Positions 1 through 9,430 of a stretch of DNA of 64,000 bases are shown one piece after another. The DNA comes from Tolypeutes matacus. Taxonomy: Eukaryota > Chordata > Mammalia > Cingulata > Chlamyphoridae. Both the position numbers and the translations under genes were made by a program. The notes below the pieces were generated by a model, which saw only the letters and a program-made list of their open reading frames with translations, had not been told where the DNA came from and searched no databases. The stretch spans positions 7,515,581 through 7,579,580 of the forward strand of contig JAKSZT010054324.1 in the NCBI GenBank assembly GCA_026826555.1. The letters are read 5' to 3'. Positions within the stretch are counted from its first letter, which is position 1. Each line of letters starts with the position of its first letter.

Positions 1-337
1 GACAAATGTCTATTCAGATCCTTTGCTCATTTTTAAACTGAGTTTGTCCTTTTATTGTTGACTTGTAAGAATTCTTTATATATTCTGAATGCTAGATCCT
101 TATCAGATATTTGATTTGTTTCTTTTGCATGTAGATATCCAGTTTTCTCAGCATCATTTGCTGAAGAGAGTATTCTTTCCCTGTTGAGTGGTCTTAGTTC
201 CCTCATCAAAAATCAGTTAAAGATGTATGGGTTTATTTCTGAACTCTCAATTCTATTCCATTGATTTATATGACTGTCCTTTTTCCAGTACCACACTGTT
301 TTGATTACTGCAGCTTTGTTAAATTTTGAAATCAGGA
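1..337 (-). mobile_element. Ancient L1 ORF2 fragment
   Basis: Read on the minus strand this is a decayed piece of the C-terminal half of L1 ORF2. On the plus strand it shows the familiar antisense L1 order: a TCTATTCAGATCCTTTGC stretch, then TTATCAGATAT, then CCATTGATTTATATG and CAGTACCACACTG. Stops and indels break every frame. The left side is cut by the window edge. The match stops near 337, where a different part of an L1 begins. Confidence 0.85.
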
Positions 338-338
338 T

Positions 339-466
339 TAATGCATACTTGAAATATAATGCATTTAAAGTGTACAGTCCAGTTTGACATATTTAAAGAT
401 ACACCTTTGAAGCCATCACCTCATCTTGAAAATGAATCTTTCTATCATCTTCAAAAGTTTCCTGGT
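339..466 (-). mobile_element. Ancient L1 3' UTR fragment, part 1 (interrupted by SINE)
   Basis: Antisense L1M-type 3' UTR; the CATTTAAAGTGTACAG motif near 361 is typical of that family. It stops at the SINE at 467 and resumes at 694, so the two pieces were one element before the SINE landed. It is probably a different insertion from the one ending at 337, because the 3' end lies downstream of an ORF2 segment in the same orientation. Confidence 0.75.
453..466. repeat. Target-site duplication, left copy (SINE)
   Basis: The 14 bp AAAAGTTTCCTGGT is repeated exactly at 680-693, directly flanking the SINE. This is the hallmark of L1-driven retrotransposition. Confidence 0.9.
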
Positions 467-679
467 AACTAAGGTGACGCAGGCAGTAGGACGCCTCTCT
501 CCCACATCGGAGGTTCCGAGGATCGAATCCCAGTGAAGATAGGAGGAGAAGGATGAGAAGAGAGGGCAAGAAACAGACACATAGAATTGTCCAGCGAATG
601 GACACAAAAGCAGTAAAAATGACGGGGGTGGGGGGCGGGGCATAAAAATGGATAAAAGTAAATAAATAATAATCTTAAA
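467..679 (+). mobile_element. Xenarthran tRNA-derived SINE (DAS type)
   Basis: The head has a tRNA-like internal promoter: a box B-like GGATCGAATCCC lies near 520. It is preceded by the CTCTCCCACATCGGAGGT segment typical of armadillo and sloth SINEs. The body continues with the AGCGAATGGACACAAAAGCAG portion and a G-rich stretch (about 626-641), and ends in an A-rich AAATAAATAATAATCTTAAAA tail segment. A perfect 14 bp TSD flanks it. Divergence from a tRNA is considerable, so this is a SINE copy and not a functional tRNA gene. Confidence 0.88.
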
Positions 680-693
680 AAAAGTTTCCTGGT
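680..693. repeat. Target-site duplication, right copy (SINE)
   Basis: Exact second copy of the 14 bp found at 453-466, directly after the A-rich SINE tail. Confidence 0.9.
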
Positions 694-1305
694 GCCTATT
701 TGTAGGCCATCCCTTCCTTCACTCTCTCCTCAGTCAACCTCTCTGATATGCCTTCTGTTTCCAGATTAATGATTTGCATTTTTATTAGAATTTTATGTAA
801 ATGGGAGCATAGTCATTTCACTCAGTGTTCATGATTTTGAGATTCATCCATATTGCATGTGTCAATAATCCATTCCTTTTAGTGATTGAGTAGCATTCCA
901 TTCTATGGATATACTACAATTTGATTATCCGTTTAGTTGTTCATAGCTATTTGGGTTGTTGTTAATTTTTAGCTATTACAAAGAAAGCTGCTATATATAC
1001 ATTTGTGTACAGTCTTTGTGTGAACATATGTTTTGGTTTCTCTTGGGTAAATACCTAGGAGTGAAATGACTGGGCCATGCAGCAGGTGTATGTTTGACTT
1101 TGTAATAAACTGCCATTGTTTTCCAAAGTGGTTTTGCCATTTTATATTCCCACCAGCAGTCCATGAGAGCTCTGCTTTCTCTACATCCTTGCCAATGCTT
1201 AGTATTTTCAGTTTGTTTGTTTTTAACTTTATTCTAATGTGTGTGTAGTGAATTTTTAGCTTGCATATCCCTCATGACTAGTGATACATCCTCATTTTGA
1301 CATTA
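694..1305 (-). mobile_element. Ancient L1 3' UTR and ORF2 C-terminus, part 2
   Basis: Continuation of the L1 interrupted at 466. It includes antisense landmarks such as TTCATCCATATTGCATG (about 844), GAGTAGCATTCCATTC (about 888) and TTCCCACCAGCAGTCC (about 1147). The copy is frame-broken. The match fades after about 1305. Confidence 0.85.
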
Positions 1306-2237
1306 TTTCTTACCAAGAGATGATGGGATTTTACTATATCTATAAACTTTTTGAACTCATGCATAAAAGGTGCTATTGCTTGTGGCATAATGACACTTCA
1401 GCCAAGTAGAATCTCCTTTTACTCATCATATCCATGAAACTTTCTCTAAAGAAATTGGTTGCTATTTCACTTTGTCAGAGTTATTTGAAACCATCACTCC
1501 AGGCCAGTATAGTTTAAATTTTGTAATTTAGCAGACAATAGCTGGCTTTACTTTTCCTTTATGTACCTTGAATTTGCATGTAGGAATTTATTACACAGTC
1601 TATCTTTAGAAGTAGTCAAAGCAAATTCTTTCTCAAGTGTCTTCTCTCTGGAAAAGTCTAGACTCACAGCTGGAGATAAAGTGACAAAGTAAGGGAGATA
1701 AAATTTGTATTATTGTCAGACGGTGCAATTATCATTCTTTTTGGAATTGCTTGTATCCATGTGTCAGTGATATGGAGCGTGGTTATAAGGTTGGCTTTTT
1801 TTTTAAATGACTGCCTATTTACTGACTGTGTTTACCTCAGTTCTAATGCTGCCTTTTACTTATTATTTTAATTGGATACTTCTGATTAAATCCGTTATTT
1901 TCTGGTGCATATGCATACACACAAAGCCTTAATTTGAAAGAGAAAATAGGATTATTTATCTTTGTTTTCTGGTTTTCTCCTTTCTGGTATGCAAGTCAAA
2001 AACCTGCTCTTGAATGGGGTCTGTGTGTTTCTGAGGAAAGTGTTACCCAGTATACCACCCAGCATTTTATCTGCTGACATTGAAAATCACCAGATTCTGT
2101 TGTGTAATTCTGTTGTGGCTGTCTGTCTAAGTCATGGAATGAGAAAGAGGACTAAAAAGGAGTAGAGCAGGTGTTTTTAAAGAGACTTCCTGGCTGGCGC
2201 TAATAACATATATATTAAAGAGCTCCATCCAAGTTGT
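1306..2237. other. No gene or repeat recognised
   Basis: AT-rich unique-looking sequence. Reading frames are short and show no family resemblance. I see no interspersed repeat that I can name. Confidence 0.5.
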
Positions 2238-2450
2238 AATACTCACTCCTAGCACATATTAAGCATTTGGTGATTTACTGGCATCTTTTGATTTAATGAG
2301 TGCCATTAACCCCATTTTTTTTAGATTTGGAAACTGAGGTTCAAAGAATTTAAATAATTTTCTGAAGGTCATTATGTATGGCTTGGCAGACTGTTGGAAT
2401 CTGGGTCTGTGTGCTCTAAAACACATTAGTTTGATCGCTACACTGTACTG
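2238..2450 (-). mobile_element. MIR SINE relic
   Basis: Antisense MIR core: a CCCCATTTTTTTTAGATTTGG segment is followed by AAACTGAGGTTCAAAG and then a GGTCAT box. The tRNA-like end is recognisable as TGTGCTCTAAAACACATTAG near 2410. Confidence 0.75.
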
Positions 2451-2754
2451 ACTTGAGTGGGACCTAAAGTTTATAGATTTATCACAAAAGATGGAGGAAG
2501 AAAAAGACTTTCATAGCCTGGGAAATTTTTGCCCTTTATGTCTTGTAAAGGCTTGTTTTATGCTGTGTGAATGATAAGGATTTAACTTAAAAAGCACTTT
2601 TAAAACAAAATGTGTATTAAACAAAAATGTATTAAGCAGTTAATATGCTCTACTCAGAAATATTCTAGGAAAGAAACATCAAGAGATTTCATTGTTAGGC
2701 AAACATTAGTCTTACCAAATCACCCAGTACCTTTCCCCCATTTCCAAGTATCTG

Positions 2755-2950
2755 GACACCTCCATGCCTTTCTAATGAACATCCCTAGAATCTTAGTTTT
2801 GGGAAAGGCCTTAGGTGCCATCTTATCAAGATTCCTAATGTAATTCCCTTACATCACTCCAAGTTATCATTTAGTCTGTGTGTAAAGAGAAGGTATTTTC
2901 CACTCTTCTGGCTCAGAAGGATTTGGAATTGGTTCTTTCAGCTCCAACAA
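2755..2950 (+). mobile_element. Ancient L3/CR1-like relic
   Basis: The block around CTAGAATCTTAGTTTTGGGA, GGCCTTAGGTGCCATCTTAT and CCCTTACATCACTCC matches the pattern of an old CR1-clade mammalian repeat. The family name is tentative. Confidence 0.45.
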
Positions 2951-4629
2951 AATTCCAGTATGAGGACTTTCATTTCATCATCACCACCATCTTACAAGGT
3001 ATTTAGGGGTCTATCCTCCACTCTTTAATCCCTGGAGCTGAAAGCATCTGGTATATTCTAAGGTTGTAGTGGGAGAGTTTTCTTCATGAGATGAGTCTTC
3101 CAGAGGCTGAGCTAAGTCTCTGGGCATTAGCAGACTCCTCTCCTTCAAGCATCAATGGCCTTGAAGTGCTGGCTGCTGCCAAAAGGGAAATCCTTATTTG
3201 GAGTCAATGATTTGGGGGAGCAGATAGGATCCTAGGGTATAGGCAGGCTATGAACATTGTTCAAGGGGAACATGACTGTCTGCATTTGTGAACTTGGCTC
3301 TTGCCTGCAGGAAAAGGCCTGTCATCCTAGGCTGCACAAACCCTGAGTTCACTAATTTCTTTGTCTCCACCTTTTGACTCAACCCAGGGTTTTGTTTCCT
3401 AGCGTGATGGGTGGTGAGGTTTTGTTGTTGTTGTTCTTTTTTACTTCTTATTCCCCGAACATTCTAGGCTTTTGGAATAAAAATGCGAGAAAGCTGTCTG
3501 TTTTTCTCTGCTTTCTGCTTGTCCTTCTTGGAGGCAATAAGCACAGGCAGCTTGGCTGCTTTACTAGAAGGAAGGACTAGGAGGGAAAAGAAAACTCTTG
3601 GGGAGTTATCATTTAAAAAATAGTATCATTATATTTGCATGAATATGTCTAGGAATAGAGAAATAATTAATTTCTTCCTGTTCCCCAAACCAGGAAAGAC
3701 CCATTCAACCCTTGGATAATGATTGTTAGGACAAACTCAGTTTCTCCAGGTTTAACATTCCCAGTTCCTATATTTATTCATTTTGAATTGTCTGTTTCTT
3801 TGTGGCATCCATTTAAGTCTCTTGTGCCCTGGTTGCTTACTCTGAATGCATTCCATCCTTCTTTTAAGGTTTTTGACAGAACTGAGCGCCACCTGTGTCC
3901 GACCAGGGCATTTGCATCATTTCAGGTGCTTTATATTTTAGTGATAAAAACCACCCAAATCCTGGAACATGTGCACATGCACACACACACACACAAGCTT
4001 ACTATCAATTTTGGTTTTATTTAGTCAAGGATACAGAAACTTCGCAGAGGCAATATGGCTACATAAAACAAAAGCAGATCCAGAATATCTTTCTGAAGCT
4101 TCACTTGGTCTCCAGAGCCTCGAATGGGTGTGCAACTACGAGTAACACCATCTAATTAAGGCAAAGTCTTGCAGGATCCAAGAGACTTAATTTTGTGCTT
4201 GGTCACAGCCACTGTATATTGTGTCTTTCATCACCATTCAAAGAGAATTTACACACTCAATAAAGTCTCTGTGCTTAATTCTTCCATTTAAGAGGATATT
4301 TGCAAACCTTAGGCTTGTTGAACAAAACTCATGTCAGAGCATCTCATCCAACCCTGGGGAAAAAGGTAGTCGTTGTGCAGGCATTTCTGAGACAACTCTC
4401 TCTGCCTTCAGTTCCCCAGCCTTCTGGAAAGCCCGTTCATTCACAGCCTCATAAAGCACATTACGGCTCTTAAATGGTGGCTTCACCTGACTGTGGAGAG
4501 CTTTGCTCTGTGTATTGTAGTGTAGTAGTAGCCCTGGCTTGGCCATATAGTAACAGGATTTAAAGCTATTGTCTTATATTTCCCTACCCACATATCCCTT
4601 AATACCCAGGGTTTGAGAATAAAAATTGT
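2951..4629. other. No gene recognised; one short CA repeat
   Basis: Unique-looking sequence. The (AC)8 tract at 3980-3995 is the only repeat seen. Overlapping reading frames at 3719-4155 have no family features and run across the CA repeat. Confidence 0.5.
3980..3995. repeat. (AC)n microsatellite
   Basis: Eight uninterrupted AC units, preceded by a degenerate GTGCACATGC stretch. Confidence 0.95.
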
Positions 4630-5160
4630 GATTATTGTTTTTCAGAGGAGTTTAGACCTGGGCAGATCAGTGTGAAAGAATAGTATACCCTCCATCCACT
4701 TTGGAAAAATAATAGTTCATGAGAGACTGAGCATATAAAAGGACAATGGCCAGGCCATATATGACAGAACTCTGACCTCTGTGACACCCAGCCCAGGAAG
4801 CCAACCACTACCCCTGCAGCCATTGCCCCAGAATTGGTCTTGGACAATGACTGCCAGCTTTGTTGTATTGCCTTCACTTCCAATCTAGGACCAACCAGCA
4901 AAAGCCATATATGGTCCCCAAACCAACCATATAAGATGCCCTTTCTAGTTAGCTCATATCCAGCTTCACCATGCCACCCACCTACAATCAGAGGATACCT
5001 GAAGTCTTCCTTTTTTTTTCTCATTATAAAGCTTTTCTACTCCCTGCCTGCCTTTGGGTCTCTGCCAAATGAAAGTGATGATGGCTGACACCCTGCTATA
5101 GCAATCTCTGAATAAACAGCCTCTGTTTGTTCTCATTTGGTGGTCTTTATTTCCATAATC
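4630..5160 (+). mobile_element. Solo LTR-like element (ERV type)
   Basis: The right end has an LTR-like layout: a TATAAAGC box near 5027, a pyrimidine-rich run, then CTGAATAAACAGCCTCTG (about 5108) as poly(A) signal and a short U5-like tail with TTTGGTGGTCTTTATTTCC. The left edge and any TSD were not found, and no internal retroviral genes flank it. An open frame on the minus strand (4632-5024) lies inside it and is not a gene. Confidence 0.5.
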
Positions 5161-5375
5161 ATGTGCCTGGCACCAGGCTGAGTGTGAAATATACATCCCA
5201 TCATTTAATCCTCATAAGAAACCTATGAAGAAAATATTACCATTATCACCATTGTTCTGATGTTGTTTAGAGGGGTTATATGCACAAGATCACACTACTG
5301 CCAGGTGATGGGTCAAATTTGAATCTAAGTTTGTTGGTTTCCTAAACCATGCCTTAAACCTGTACCTCTTGCTGT
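5161..5375 (-). mobile_element. MIR SINE relic
   Basis: Begins GTGCCTGGCACCAGGCTGAG and continues with TTTAATCCTCATAAGAAACC. The antisense acceptor part, AAGATCACACTACTGCCAGG, is near 5287. It abuts the right end of the LTR-like element. Confidence 0.78.
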
Positions 5376-5464
5376 CTCATGGTACACACTTAGAAAGCAG
5401 TCACTGCTATCTGCCATAGCCTTGGTTAGGATCTTTCTATTAAGACGTACTTTTGGTCAGACAT

Positions 5465-5866
5465 GTCTAGCCAACCGCCAACTTGGCGCTTCCCTTCCAA
5501 GGTGTAGACTTGTGGCTGAGAAGAGCCACTCAGTCGGGATTTCCAGGGCTCTCTTACATCTAGATGACTAATTCGAGCTAATGGAATATGAGCCTAAGTG
5601 ATGTGTGGCACTTTGGAAGAGGTGGCTAAGTTTCTGGCAGGCCATCCTCACACTCTCTTATCGTTCCAATGGAAATTGTGGAGAGTCTTGTTGCAAATAC
5701 AAACAATACAAATTGGAATTCATGCTTAGAGGAGAGCTACCCAGGAGAGCTGCCAGACCAAGGAATATCCCCATTGGATTGGTATAAATGAGAAATAAAT
5801 GTTTATTATGTTCAGCCATTGAAGGTTTGGAATTCTTTCAGCAGTTGGCCTATCCTCACTAATACA
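5465..5866 (+). mobile_element. Solo LTR, MaLR/MLT1-like
   Basis: The GAGCTAATGGAATATGAGCC and GTGATGTGTGGCACTTTGGA blocks, the GAGAAATAAATGTTTATTATG polyadenylation region (about 5789) and the CCTATCCTCACTAATACA terminus are the usual landmarks of an old mammalian MaLR-type LTR. No TSD is evident. The subfamily is not determined. Confidence 0.65.
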
Positions 5867-5974
5867 CTTCTCTTTCAGAGTACTATGGGGGTAGGGTAAA
5901 GCACCCAAATCATTTTCCAGGAACAATTAGATTTCACATGGATAACTAATATATACTTGCTGATATCTTCTTAA

Positions 5975-6018
5975 AAATGCTTGTAGAAAAAAATAAAAAT
6001 AAAAATAAATGCTTGTAG
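5975..6018 (+). mobile_element. Poly(A)-only retrotransposed insert with TSD
   Basis: The 12 bp AAATGCTTGTAG occurs at 5975-5986 and again at 6007-6018. The 20 bases between them are only A with an occasional T (AAAAT units). There is no SINE or L1 body. The simplest reading is an L1-machinery insertion truncated down to its tail. Confidence 0.7.
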
Positions 6019-7028
6019 AATTTTTAGCTTCTAGAGCTAGAAATGCAGGCACAGTAGACTGTTGTACTAGGAGTTGACATTGAATGCAATTGATTGTAGC
6101 CACCCAGGGAGCAGGAGAGACAAGGTAAATAAATTATGAATTCCAGGATAAAGGAGTTGGCAATAGCTTCTGTTTCATTTCCCTCTTAACCCCCTGTGAC
6201 AGTAAACACGCTTATAGATATATTTTATTAATCATGCCTTTGATGTATTTGGATTTTGCAAGTGGCTATTGTAGCTAAGGGATTTCTGGACACCCCTCTA
6301 GCTAATCAGATTAGGGACATGAATGCTGTGGTGACAAACTAGTGTATGTATGAAAAGACAAATGGTAAAGCTTTCCCTTACCAGCATTTGCAACTACCTG
6401 TTTGTTTAAAATTACAGCTCTAGGTCTCTTTCCAGCTGTGCTCTCTGTTCTGTCCTTACTTCTATCTACAAATGATGGAGTTTACACTGAAAATTACATG
6501 AGAGATACTTGACAAATGGACATCTTTTGAGGGGCAGTAGCATCAGAATAAAACGCTTCAAAGTTCACTTTATACTGCTTGAAGAAAGGTAGCATCGTCT
6601 ATTGAAAGAGCCATACTTACCAGAATTTAAAAGACCTTTTCATTTTATATAGAAGGCAAAGCATGCATATCATTAATGATTAATGTTACAGCAGGCTGAT
6701 TCTTAAGACTACAAGTTAGGCTTTGCATGAGCTCCAAACTTACGTACATCTGTGTGCATATTGTATGTATATATGTATGTGTGTGTGTGTGTGTGTGTAC
6801 CCCCTGTTCATTTCTGCCCTACTTCATTAGGTAGCAGTAACAACTAGCCTCACACCTTAGTTCTTTTCAAGGAAAATTCACAATGAGGTCTGCCCCTGAG
6901 TTCCCAGGTCCCAGGAATCCTGGTGAGCTAACTTGTGGTTCTGATAGCCCTTCCTAGGTAATAGGCTGGCAATAGTACTTTTTGCTACAGAAATTCTTTT
7001 TTGCCATTCCTACAACTTGTCTGTTTTG
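6019..7028. other. No gene recognised
   Basis: Unique-looking sequence apart from the GT repeat at 6762-6798. Confidence 0.5.
6762..6798. repeat. (TATG)/(GT)n microsatellite
   Basis: A short TATG-rich stretch passes into an uninterrupted GT tract. Confidence 0.93.
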
Positions 7029-7092
7029 TTCACAGCTATATCTCAGTGCCCAGCACACTGCCTGGCACATAGAATGCATTCAGTATTTATAG
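7029..7092 (+). mobile_element. L2 LINE 3' tip
   Basis: TGCCTGGCACATAGAATGCA followed by TTCAGTATTTATAGAA is the L2 3' terminus. Only about 60 bases remain. Confidence 0.75.
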
Positions 7093-7094
7093 AA

Positions 7095-7320
7095 TATATA
7101 GAAGTGTGAGGAAGGTGACTGGAGATGGCAGGAATTGGGGAAGATGGATCTTGGGAAAAAGTGTGAAGGTTGGGTAAGTTTTGAATATGTAAAGAGAAGA
7201 AATGGTATTCCAGATGGTGAATGGAACATAGCATGGGCTAAATCTAGGAGTCAGGAATAAGATCAGTATGTTTTCAGTACAGTAAGTGACAATTGGGTAG
7301 ACAATGTGGAGAAATGGAAG
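7095..7320 (-). mobile_element. L2 LINE relic
   Basis: Purine-rich antisense L2 3' UTR, with ATGGTATTCCAGATGGTGAA in the position of the usual 'gttccaggcagagggaac' block. It lies tail to body against the plus-strand L2 tip, so the two are separate insertions or an inverted remnant. Confidence 0.5.
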
Positions 7321-8077
7321 CTGTGTTTAATGACTGAGTACTGCTTTAGAATGCCAAGCAATTCCTCACTGAAAGTTCCAGAATAGGCTTGTTTTAACTT
7401 AGAAGTTGTAGAATGTCTTTTATGGGTTAACTTTGCAAGTTAAAGGCATGCACTTCAATTCCTTTTAGGCTGTGTGATTCATCTAACTGAGCCCTCTTTA
7501 GTACTACATATAGAAATCCAGAATTTAAGTTCATTTATTGATTTCATGGCCCCAAAGCAAAAATATAGAAATTCATTTGTCATTCATCCATCACATTTTC
7601 CCTTTCCTGGCTCAAACATGAAGGCTCTTGTGTGCCAAGTATTGTTTCCTGGTATGGATGTCAGACTCAATGTTAGTGCTTCCTTGCAGACCAGAGTTCA
7701 GTTGCTCAGGTTTGAATACGCCCAATCCTGGGGAGAGCTGGAGGATTATGGCTGGATCTAAGGTATCATCTGATGGAATGGATGTAAAGACAACTTCAGC
7801 AACCCCAGCCTGTGTGGGGACTCAGATTTTTTATGGTCCCATCTGCCTGCCACCCACCAAATCCTGTTGTTCAAAGAACAAGCTTCTCATTGATCACTCT
7901 CCCATAAAACTCTTAGATGTGAAGCAGCAGTCTCTCTGACTCATTGCGTTCTAAAATAGAGACAGAGAAGTAGGGGTATGTGTTCCTTTGGCTCAGGTAC
8001 TTTGGCTCACTTAGGGACACTAATTTAATAAGTCAGAACTTTTCTTTGGCTCAGACCTGTTTTCCATCTCCACAATA

Positions 8078-8270
8078 ATAGCAATATGTATTTATTTAGA
8101 CTTTACTAAATGCTCAGTACCACACCAAATGCTTTACCTGTGTTATTTAGATAATTCTCCAAGAACCAAGTATTTTTATGTGCCCCATTTTATAAATCAG
8201 GAAACCACGTCCTGAGAATCTAAGGAACTTCCCCAACATTATACAGCCAGTGAATGATGGAGTTCTCTCT
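8078..8270 (-). mobile_element. MIR SINE relic
   Basis: The order is AAATGCTTTACCTGTGTTAT, CCCCATTTTATAAATCAGGA, AACTTCCCCAACATTATACA and GCCAGTGAATGATGGAG. All major MIR blocks are present. Confidence 0.82.
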
Positions 8271-8511
8271 GGATTCATATAGTATGTTTTGATCCAAAAC
8301 ATAGTCATTATTGAATGCTAGCCTTTCCCTCCATATTTTAAGATAATGATTCCCATATTTAGGCTAAAATCTTCACATTTTTCTGTCATTCATCCAAGTT
8401 TAGATAATCACAAATATAACTTTCATAGAAGTCCCTTGCAGGGATTATTCAGGAAGAACTAGGAACACTGCAACAATGCAGCAATCAACCCAATTACCCG
8501 ATGGCCCAGGC

Positions 8512-8700
8512 TCCCATTCCAGTGTCCTACTTGCTAGCTGTGTGACCTAAGCCTGTTTTCTCATCTGTAAAATGTGAGATAATACTTACTTCTCAAGGAG
8601 TGTGAGGCTTAATTAAGATACTATATGTAAACCACTTAACACTGTGTCTGGCACATGTAAGAGCTCTGTAGATGCTATTAATAAATTTTCCAGATTGTAT
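8512..8700 (+). mobile_element. MIR SINE relic
   Basis: CTTGCTAGCTGTGTGACCTA (about 8530) starts the core. Then come TTTTCTCATCTGTAAAATG and the GTGTCTGGCACATGTAAGAG end. It lies 250 bp from an oppositely oriented copy at 8078. Confidence 0.87.
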
Positions 8701-9002
8701 ACGGTTTGACTTGATGGTAGTAGAACTATTTACCTAGGTCTAGGATGTGCATGCCCGCATCATTTTCTTTCACAGAGCATGTCTTGGAGTGCCACACATT
8801 CTACATAGTAAAGGATGAAGCAGAGCAGACAAATGTTATGTCTTCAAGATGCTTCCAGCCTGGAGATAAGACTCCAAAACTGACCAACTATTTTGTCATA
8901 TAGTCATGTGAGGAAATTTAGAAATAATAAGGTTTGTTTGGAAACTGAGATTAAAAGCATGATCATAAAATACTGAAGGACTCCCATTTAAACCCTAGAA
9001 TG

Positions 9003-9200
9003 ATTCTTAACCTTTTTTGGGTCACAGACCAATTTGATAATTATAGGCTAGGGACTATCTACTCCCCAAATGCACAAGTACACACAATTATGCATAAAGT
9101 TTTGGGGTTCACAGAAACTTCCTCTAAAACCCATCCATGTGCTTTCAGGCTAAGAGCTCCTGTCCTGTTATAAAGGCCGAGGGAACACTGAAGATTCTTC
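9003..9200. mobile_element. Possible hAT-type DNA transposon relic
   Basis: GATTCTTAACCTTTTTTGGG with GTCACAGACCAATTTGATAA resembles the ends of non-autonomous hAT repeats that begin with a 'cagtggttcttaacctttt'-like terminus. The far inverted terminus was not located. Confidence 0.4.
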
Positions 9201-9259
9201 TCTGTCAGAAAACTGTCCTCAGTGGTGACATGGAGTTGGAAGTTCAAGGCTAAGCAAGA

Positions 9260-9430
9260 GTTTTCTTTGTTAAACAAGAAGGGAAGGACATAGCTGAGGG
9301 CACTCCATGGGCAAAGTTATGGGGTGTTAGTGAATGGTGGGTGCCCTGTGGGGAGGAGAAAATAGGCTGGCACTAGATGAAGAATGATTTTGTACACCAT
9401 GCTAAGGAATTTTGTCTTTACCTTTATAGA
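9260..9430 (-). mobile_element. L2 LINE relic
   Basis: Antisense L2 pattern: AAGAATGATTTTGTACACCA followed by TGCTAAGGAATTTTGTCTTT corresponds to the 'gggccttgtaggccatgctaagga' segment. Confidence 0.55.

Noticed and set aside
505..530. tRNA-like box B suggesting a tRNA gene
   Set aside because: It is the head of a SINE with poly(A)-type tail and TSD and cannot fold as a full tRNA.
3884..3899. GAGCGCCACCTGTGTC as a reverse CTCF site
   Set aside because: Only the right half of the CTCF core matches; the CCAS part is wrong.
4632..5024. 130-residue minus-strand frame
   Set aside because: Antisense to an LTR-like element and without protein motifs.
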